Program-made: the position numbers and the translations under genes
Shown: positions 58,730 to 64,000 of the stretch, in pieces
Layout: every line of letters begins with the position of its first letter
How positions within the stretch are numbered: position 1 is the stretch's first letter
Assembly (NCBI RefSeq): GCF_001421885.1
Contig: NZ_LMLH01000030.1
Span: forward strand, 62,001 to 126,000
DNA from: Pseudomonas sp. Leaf48
GTDB lineage: Bacteria > Pseudomonadota > Gammaproteobacteria > Pseudomonadales > Pseudomonadaceae
Direction of reading: 5' to 3'
DNA: 64,000 nucleotides
Notes under the pieces: generated by a model
The model's database searches: none
Told to the model about the DNA's origin: nothing
The model's input: the letters and a program-made list of their open reading frames with translations, nothing else

Positions 58730-59619
58730 GCCCTGGCAGCGTTCATCACTTCCTGCGGATCGGCGTGCACCAGCACTTCGGCCCGGGGGTAGGCGTCGTG
58801 AATTGCCGCGGCTGCCTGATCGCTGATGCCGTGGGCGACTGACAGCGTCAGTTCCCCCGGCAGCTCCAGATGCAACTGCACGAACCATTGGTTGCCGGAG
58901 ATCCGTGTGCGCAGATCATGTGCACCCAACACCCCGGGCACGCTGCAGGCCAGCTCCAGCATGTGCTGGCTGATATCCGGCGGCAGCTCTTCATCCATCA
59001 ACACGGTAAAGCTCTCACGGGCGATCTGCACCGCGCTCCAGAAAATGTACGCGGCAATACCCAGGCCGAACCAGGGGTCGATCTGGTGCCAGCCGAACCC
59101 GGCGAGCACCAGCGCCACCAGAATGCTGCCGTTGAGCAGCAAGTCCGAACGGTAATGCAGGGAGTCGGCGCGCACGGCATTGGAACCGGTGGCCTTGACC
59201 ACCCGATGTTGCAGCATCAGCAAGGCCAGGGTCAGCACCAGCGAGAACACAATCACCCCGATGCTGATCCACGGCGCGCCGACCGGCTCAGGATGCTTCA
59301 GCCGCTCGAATGCCTGTAGGGCAATCAGCACCGCACTGCCGCCAATGAACAATGCCTGGGCCATGCCCGCCAGCGACTCTGCCTTGCCGTGCCCATAGCG
59401 ATGATCGTCGTCGGCCGGGCGCAAGGCGTAATGCACCGCCAGCAAGTTGAGCAACGAGGTGACACCGTCGAGGGCCGAGTCAGTAAGCCCGGCGAGCATG
59501 CTCACCGAGCCGCTCAACCACCAGGCGATGGCTTTGGCGACGATCAGCGTGCACGCCACGGCTACCGAGGCACGGGTCGCCAGCCGCAGCAGGCGGGCGT
59601 GTTCGGAGCTGGAAATCAT
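58714..59619 (-). CDS. Cation diffusion facilitator (FieF-like) transporter
   Basis: A 301-residue CDF protein with six membrane segments, metal-site residues in LTDSALDGV (Asp-x3-Asp) and DSLHYRSDLL (His-x3-Asp), and a cytoplasmic C-terminal domain (LRTRISGNQWFVQLHLELPG, YPRAEVLVHADP). The DxxxD/HxxxD pattern fits FieF-type exporters of Zn, Fe or Cd; metal choice cannot be set from sequence. It converges on the DUF6515 gene. Confidence 0.92.
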   Translation of the reverse strand: MISSSEHARLLRLATRASVAVACTLIVAKAIAWWLSGSVSMLAGLTDSALDGVTSLLNLLAVHYALRPADDDHRYGHGKAESLAGMAQALFIGGSAVLIALQAFERLKHPEPVGAPWISIGVIVFSLVLTLALLMLQHRVVKATGSNAVRADSLHYRSDLLLNGSILVALVLAGFGWHQIDPWFGLGIAAYIFWSAVQIARESFTVLMDEELPPDISQHMLELACSVPGVLGAHDLRTRISGNQWFVQLHLELPGELTLSVAHGISDQAAAAIHDAYPRAEVLVHADPQEVMNAARAHSVT

Positions 59620-59647
59620 AAGTGCGGCTTTTCCTCTGATGCGGCGA

Positions 59648-60067
59648 TTACGCCGCAGGTTGCAGGCCGAACATCGCCAGTTGCTGAGTACTGCCCTTGT
59701 GCTGGATCAGGCGTGGATCATCCAGCGGCAAGCTGCGACCCAACTCACGCTGCAGAATAGACTGCAACTTGAGGTTATCGACCTTGCCGTCGGCGCCGAT
59801 GGCTTCCTGGAGTTTTTCCGGGGCCACCTGGGCGGTCTTGCCTGGCTCGAAGTAGATGGCGCCGGTGGCGAAGTCGACGGCAAAGGCAATCAGCCCGGGG
59901 ATGATGTAGAACAGCAGGCCCACAGCGTCGAGCACGACCACGGCCGGGTCGATCTTGCCGTCGATCTGGCCACGGCGATCGGGGTAGAAGATCGAACCGC
60001 AGGCGGTGATCTGGGTCAGCAGGGTGGCGACCAACACACCGCCAATCAGGCGAAAGGGAACACGCAT
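59648..60067 (-). CDS. Conserved lipoprotein of unknown function
   Basis: A 139-residue lipoprotein with lipobox QITAC, then GSIFYPDRRGQ, one hydrophobic segment (VVVLDAVGLLFYIIPGLIAFAVDFATG) and a polar C-terminus. Pseudomonas proteins with this GSIxYPDRxGQ motif are common, but I know no function for them. The ATG at 60067 is chosen because it gives the lipoprotein signal. It lies upstream of the CDF gene on the same strand with a 28-base gap, so the two may share a transcript. Confidence 0.8.
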   Translation of the reverse strand: MRVPFRLIGGVLVATLLTQITACGSIFYPDRRGQIDGKIDPAVVVLDAVGLLFYIIPGLIAFAVDFATGAIYFEPGKTAQVAPEKLQEAIGADGKVDNLKLQSILQRELGRSLPLDDPRLIQHKGSTQQLAMFGLQPAA

Positions 60068-60155
60068 GGCAAATCTCCTGAGTAGAACGTCTAGAGCGTC
60101 ACTGGTTTGAGCCCAGAGTACGCCAAACAGTTCGCCGTTATACTCGTGCCCGCAG

Positions 60156-60406
60156 GGCGTGCCCACAGTAAATTGCGGTCGCGTCTCACCCCTACAGAGA
60201 TAGTTGAGGATGAACGTTGTTTTTTTCAGTTCAACAACGCGTAACGGCTGGCAGTTGTAATCGGGGTTTGGCCCTGCGAGCTGAAGCTGTGGACGCGCCA
60301 TGCTGCGTTGCGCAGCTTGGTAAGGAAACGACCCTTGCCTGCGTCCCGCGCCTTGCCTGGCACGCCCACTGCTTCAACGCGACTCGCAATTTACTGTGGG
60401 CACGCC
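60156..60406. mobile_element. MITE-like element with 22-bp perfect terminal inverted repeats
   Basis: The 22 bases at 60156-60177 (GGCGTGCCCACAGTAAATTG then CG) recur exactly inverted at 60385-60406. The match continues inward as GTCGCGT with a one-base gap. The 251-bp block has no credible gene. Long terminal repeats around a short non-coding core are the mark of a MITE. No target duplication is obvious at the edges. The right end is 13 bases from the hrpB start codon. Confidence 0.6.
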
Positions 60407-60419
60407 TTGGGGAGCCAGC

Positions 60420-62936
60420 ATGATTTCTTTGCCAATTGATGAAGTTTTACCCGCCCTGCGTGAAGCCCTGGCGTCACGCCACGAAGCCGTGCTCGAAGCA
60501 CCACCCGGCGCCGGTAAAACCACCCGCGTGCCATTGGCCTTGCTCAACGAGCCATGGTTGGCCGGGCAGACCATCCTGATGCTCGAACCGCGCCGCTTGG
60601 CGGCGCGGGCGGCGGCGGAGCGCCTGGCCAGTGAGCTCGGCGAAAAGGTCGGCGAAACCGTGGGCTATCGGATTCGCCTCGACAGCAAGGTCGGGCCCAG
60701 GACCCGCATCGAAGTGGTCACCGAAGGCATTCTCACCCGGCGTTTGCAGGATGATCCGGCGCTGGAAGGCGTGGGTCTGTTGATCTTCGACGAGTTTCAC
60801 GAGCGCAGCCTCGACGCCGATCTGGCGCTGGCCCTGAGCCTGAACGGCCGGGAGCTGCTCCGTGATGATCAGCCGCTGAAAATCCTGTTGATGTCGGCGA
60901 CCCTGGAAGGCGAGCGCCTGGCCGGGTTGCTCGATGACGCGCCGATCCTGCGCAGTGAAGGGCGCATGTACCCGGTGGCGATGCGCTGGGGGCGACCGTT
61001 CCAGGCCGGAGAATTCATCGAGCCGCGCCTGGTGCAAACCGTTCTCGAAGCCTTGAATGACGAAACCGGCAGCGTGCTGGTGTTTCTGCCGGGGCAGGCG
61101 GAAATCCGTCGAGTGCATCAGCAACTGGCCGATGCCCTCGGTGACAATCCACAGATTCTGCTCTGCCCCTTGCACGGTGAACTGGACCTCGCCGCGCAGC
61201 GCGCCGCGATTGATCCGGCGCCGACGGGCAAGCGCAAAGTGGTGCTGGCCACCAACATCGCCGAAACCAGCCTGACCATCGACGGCGTGCGGGTGGTGAT
61301 CGATGCCGGGTTGGCACGGGTGCCGCGCTTCGATCCCGGCAGCGGCATGACCCGTCTTGATACCCAGCGCATTTCCAGAGCCAGTGCTACCCAGCGCGCA
61401 GGTCGCGCCGGGCGTCTGGAACCGGGCGTTTGTTATCGCTTGTGGTCCCAGGACCAGCACGAACAATTGGCGGCTTACGGCAGTGCGGAAATTCTCTCGG
61501 CGGACCTCGCGGGCCTGGCCTTGCAACTGGGTCGTTGGGGCGTGACACCCGGGCAGTTGGTGTGGCTCGACGTGCCGCCTGCTGCCGCTTACGCCCAGGC
61601 CCAGGATCTGCTCGTGCGGCTGGGCGCCCTGGATGGCGAAGCGCTGACCCGTCACGGCCAGGCCATGGCTGAACTGCCGGCGCACCCGCGTATCGCCCAT
61701 CTGCTCCTGCGCGGCCAGGCACTGGGTTTGGCGGACATGGCCTGCGATGTTGCGGCGCTGTTAGGCGAGCGCGATATCTTGCGCGGTGCCGGCGCCGATC
61801 TGCACAGCCGGCTGGTGCTGTTGTCCGGGGAGGAAAAGGCGGCTCGCGGCGCGCAGGGCGGAGTCCAGCGCGCGCGGCAACTGGCGCGCCAATATCGCGG
61901 GTACCTGCGTGGCAAGGCGGCGGAGCCGGTTGGCGACCCTGACCACCCGCGCTGGCTTGGAGCCTTACTGGCGCTGGCCTATCCCGACCGGGTTGCCCAG
62001 CAACGCCGTGCCGGTGGTGCGGAATATCGCTTGGCCAATGGTCGTGCGGCGCTGTTCGCCGAGGCTGACAGTTTGATGAAGCAGCCCTGGCTGGTGATTG
62101 CTGATCTCGGCAGTCGTCAGGGGCAGCGTGAAGAACGGATTTATCTGGCGGCGGATTTCGATCCAGCGCTGTTCGATTCAGTGTTGGCCGAGCAGGTACG
62201 CAGCGTCGACCAACTGGACTGGGACGAGCGTGAAGGCGTATTGCGTGCCGAGCGCCAGCGCAAGGTCGGTGAACTGATCCTCAGTCGCGAACCTTTGACC
62301 GGCCTCGACGAAAACGCCCGCAGCCAGGCGTTGGTGAACCTGGTGCGACGCAAAGGCCTGGAACTGCTGCCGTGGACCCCGCAGCTGCGCCAGTGGCAGG
62401 CGCGGGTGGCGTTGTTGCGGCATCTGGATCTTGCCGGCAAGGGTGAAAGCCAATGGCCAGACGTCAGCGACGCGGCGCTGCTAAAGAACCTGGAACAGTG
62501 GCTGATGCCCTATCTGGGCAAGGTCTCGCGGCTCAGCCATTTCGCCAACCTGGACCTGTCGAGCATCGTCCACAATCTGCTGCCATGGCCGCTGCCACAA
62601 CGGCTGGATGAGCAGGCGCCGCATCACCTGAGTGTGCCCTCGGGCTCGTCGATTCGCCTGGATTACAGCGAGCAGCCACCGATCCTCGCAGTGCGTTTGC
62701 AGGAACTGTTCGGCCTGGCCGAAACCCCGCGCATCGCCGGAGGCCGGCAGGTGGTGAAACTGCATCTATTGTCGCCGGCACGACGTCCGGTGCAGGTGAC
62801 CCAGGATCTGGCGAACTTCTGGGCCAGCACTTACGCCGAGGTGAAGAAGGATCTGAAGGGGCGCTACCCCAAACACTACTGGCCGGATGACCCGCTGGTG
62901 GCCGAGGCCACCGCGCGGATCAAACCTCGCAAGTGA
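60420..62936 (+). CDS. hrpB: ATP-dependent RNA helicase HrpB
   Basis: An 838-residue DExH helicase with Walker A APPGAGKTT (28-36), the DEFH box in LLIFDEFHERSLDADLALAL (pieces), motif III SATLEGE, motif VI QRAGRAGRLEPGVCYRLW, an HA2 domain and the HrpB C-terminal domain (PHHLSVPSGSSIRLDY, LAVRLQELFGLAETP). HrpB is a conserved helicase of uncertain substrate. The ATG at 60420 lies just after the MITE-like element, which must therefore contribute to its leader or promoter. Confidence 0.95.
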   Translation: MISLPIDEVLPALREALASRHEAVLEAPPGAGKTTRVPLALLNEPWLAGQTILMLEPRRLAARAAAERLASELGEKVGETVGYRIRLDSKVGPRTRIEVVTEGILTRRLQDDPALEGVGLLIFDEFHERSLDADLALALSLNGRELLRDDQPLKILLMSATLEGERLAGLLDDAPILRSEGRMYPVAMRWGRPFQAGEFIEPRLVQTVLEALNDETGSVLVFLPGQAEIRRVHQQLADALGDNPQILLCPLHGELDLAAQRAAIDPAPTGKRKVVLATNIAETSLTIDGVRVVIDAGLARVPRFDPGSGMTRLDTQRISRASATQRAGRAGRLEPGVCYRLWSQDQHEQLAAYGSAEILSADLAGLALQLGRWGVTPGQLVWLDVPPAAAYAQAQDLLVRLGALDGEALTRHGQAMAELPAHPRIAHLLLRGQALGLADMACDVAALLGERDILRGAGADLHSRLVLLSGEEKAARGAQGGVQRARQLARQYRGYLRGKAAEPVGDPDHPRWLGALLALAYPDRVAQQRRAGGAEYRLANGRAALFAEADSLMKQPWLVIADLGSRQGQREERIYLAADFDPALFDSVLAEQVRSVDQLDWDEREGVLRAERQRKVGELILSREPLTGLDENARSQALVNLVRRKGLELLPWTPQLRQWQARVALLRHLDLAGKGESQWPDVSDAALLKNLEQWLMPYLGKVSRLSHFANLDLSSIVHNLLPWPLPQRLDEQAPHHLSVPSGSSIRLDYSEQPPILAVRLQELFGLAETPRIAGGRQVVKLHLLSPARRPVQVTQDLANFWASTYAEVKKDLKGRYPKHYWPDDPLVAEATARIKPRK

Positions 62937-62978
62937 TCAACCGGGCCCGACGCTGCTCTACGATTTACGCATTTCCCC

Positions 62979-63005
62979 GTAGGAGCCGGCTTGCCGGCGA
63001 TGGCG
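62979..63005. repeat. Single REP palindrome
   Basis: GTAGGAGCCGGCTTGCCGGC then GATGGCG is a solo REP unit with core GCCGGCTTGCCGGC, mixing the GTAGGAGC and GCTTGCCRGCGATG families. It lies between converging genes. Confidence 0.75.
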
Positions 63006-63051
63006 GCCGAATGGGCGAGTCCATTCAATTGCACAGATGCGTGGGTTGAGG

Positions 63052-64000
63052 CTAAGGGGCTGCCGGCAACAGAAACCGGGCAATCACCGGCAGGTGATCG
63101 GAGATGCGCAACGTATCGTCCTGCCGCACCTGCGCCTGCACTCGCTTGATTCGCGGACTGTAGAACAGGTAGTCAACGGTCCGGTCCGGACCGTTCAACC
63201 CGGGATCGTTCGGGTAGTGGGTCAGCCACCGTTCGCGGTCGACGCCACCGGCTTCGTTGTTGGTCGGGATCATCGGGTACTTGTCCCACAGCAGGTGCAA
63301 CGCGCTGTCGGCGGAGTAGGGCGTGCGTTGCTCATCGGGCAGGCGTCGGTACTGGCCCAGCGGCAACAGGTTGAAATCGCCACCGATCAGCCAGGGGGTG
63401 CCGCCGCCTTCGTACTTGTCGAGGACTTTGGCTACGGCGCTCACCTGGTTTTGCAGGGTTTTGTCTGCCTGTGTCGCGCGCTCCAGATGGGTATTGAGCA
63501 CCGCCAATTGTCCGCCGTCACTCAAGGGCAGATAGGCCACCAGCAAGGCATCCCTGGGTTTGAACTGACGGCTGATCGGGTTGCCCGGCGCATTCGGCAG
63601 TTGCAGGCGTTCGGCATGGTTGATCTGGTAGCGGCTCAGGGTTGCCAGTTGCCGGCCGACACTGCCGAAAATGTGTGGCTCAGGGACGAAATCGGCTTTC
63701 CAGTCGAAGGCGCTGGTGCTGCATGGATAGAGGTCGGCGAGCCGTTCATTGAGCAGTTTGAGCTGGTGCTGGTAAGCGCTGGTCTTGGCGTCGTCGTCGA
63801 GTTCCTGCAACAGCACGATGTCCGGCTGCTCGTCGCGAATCACCCGGGCCACTTCGTCGAGGCTGAAGGCCATGTCTTCCGGTGTGGGTCTTTCGTCGGC
63901 GCCAGCGGCCAGGTCATTCCAGAACACGTACCGCTTGCCTGCCAGATACTGAACGTTCCACGTCATTACCTTCAGCGCCTGGCCGGGAACCAGGGTCGGT
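63052..64000 (-). CDS. Endonuclease/exonuclease/phosphatase-family protein (partial, N-terminus outside window)
   Basis: The frame is open from the window edge (PTLVPGQALKVMTWNVQYLA...) to the stop at 63052. The EEP-fold motifs are MTWNVQYL, DIVLLQELDDD (Glu), LNTHLERATQ, WLIGGDFNLLPLG (Asp, Asn), DRTVDYLFYS and ISDHLPVIARFLL (Asp, His). The family covers DNase I, exonuclease III and phosphatases; which activity applies here is unclear. The ATG at 63966 falls inside conserved sequence, so the true start is beyond the window. Confidence 0.88.
   Translation of the reverse strand, partial: PTLVPGQALKVMTWNVQYLAGKRYVFWNDLAAGADERPTPEDMAFSLDEVARVIRDEQPDIVLLQELDDDAKTSAYQHQLKLLNERLADLYPCSTSAFDWKADFVPEPHIFGSVGRQLATLSRYQINHAERLQLPNAPGNPISRQFKPRDALLVAYLPLSDGGQLAVLNTHLERATQADKTLQNQVSAVAKVLDKYEGGGTPWLIGGDFNLLPLGQYRRLPDEQRTPYSADSALHLLWDKYPMIPTNNEAGGVDRERWLTHYPNDPGLNGPDRTVDYLFYSPRIKRVQAQVRQDDTLRISDHLPVIARFLLPAAP

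Noticed and set aside
60217..60423. A 68-residue plus-strand frame inside the MITE-like element
   Set aside because: It has no ribosome-binding site, runs through the terminal inverted repeat and overlaps the hrpB start; more likely chance.

Overview
The window is chromosomal DNA of a Pseudomonas, most likely of the P. fluorescens group. Almost every gene is a recognisable Pseudomonas protein. Gene order from the ethanolamine genes to hrpB follows what I recall of P. aeruginosa PAO1 (roughly PA3960 to PA4025, inverted here). Intergenic gaps carry three families of Pseudomonas-type REP palindromes. I saw no rRNA, tRNA or CRISPR array.

Layout. 1-7067: ethanolamine catabolism (exaC-eutH-eutB-eutC on the minus strand) behind a sigma-54 promoter and inverted-repeat activator sites, with a divergent sigma-54 activator of the EatR/AcoR type. 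7336-9591: mpl, ubiX and a small lipoprotein. 9737-16733: an NAD(P)-binding protein, a MORN-repeat/C13-peptidase lipoprotein, a MaoC hydratase, lrgAB, a LON-domain protein, a DedA-PAP2 fusion and mpg. 16922-28386: a long plus-strand run of housekeeping and cell-wall genes (proA, nadD, rsfS, rlmH, mrdA, rodA, mltB, rlpA, dacA, ybeD, lipB, lipA). 28561-31189: LD-carboxypeptidase, a second lytic transglycosylase and arfA with its built-in hairpin. 31467-42778: holA-lptE-leuS, and lnt-corC-ybeY-phoL-miaB. 42915-53835: DUF1820, Sel1, hemL-thiE-thiD, the LadS sensor kinase, aidB, amn, rluE and DUF2788. 54046-60067: an Lrp regulator, an accessory insert, DUF6515, a CDF transporter and a lipoprotein. 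60156-62936: a MITE-like element and hrpB. The right edge cuts an endonuclease/exonuclease/phosphatase-family gene.

The most notable part is the insert at 55329-57450, between the Lrp regulator and the DUF6515 gene. It is visibly poorer in GC than its surroundings and looks like one minus-strand operon. It encodes a 77-residue peptide with a Sec signal peptide and a C-terminal ...Cys-Asn, a homologue of the microcin C adenylating enzyme MccB that lacks the zinc-binding cysteines of E. coli MccB, and an S51-family (peptidase E/YgaJ-like) serine peptidase. The promoter has a good -35/-10 pair whose 17-bp spacer is covered by a Fur-box-like sequence (14 of 19 consensus positions). I infer an iron-regulated peptide-modification system related to microcin C, with a secreted, much longer precursor and a different kind of candidate immunity or processing enzyme. 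The chemistry and function are inference, not observation.

Other points worth attention are the MORN/C13 lipoprotein, the intragenic arfA hairpin, the sigma-54 control region of the ethanolamine operon, a 251-bp MITE-like element ahead of hrpB, and a possible small RNA next to the Lrp gene.
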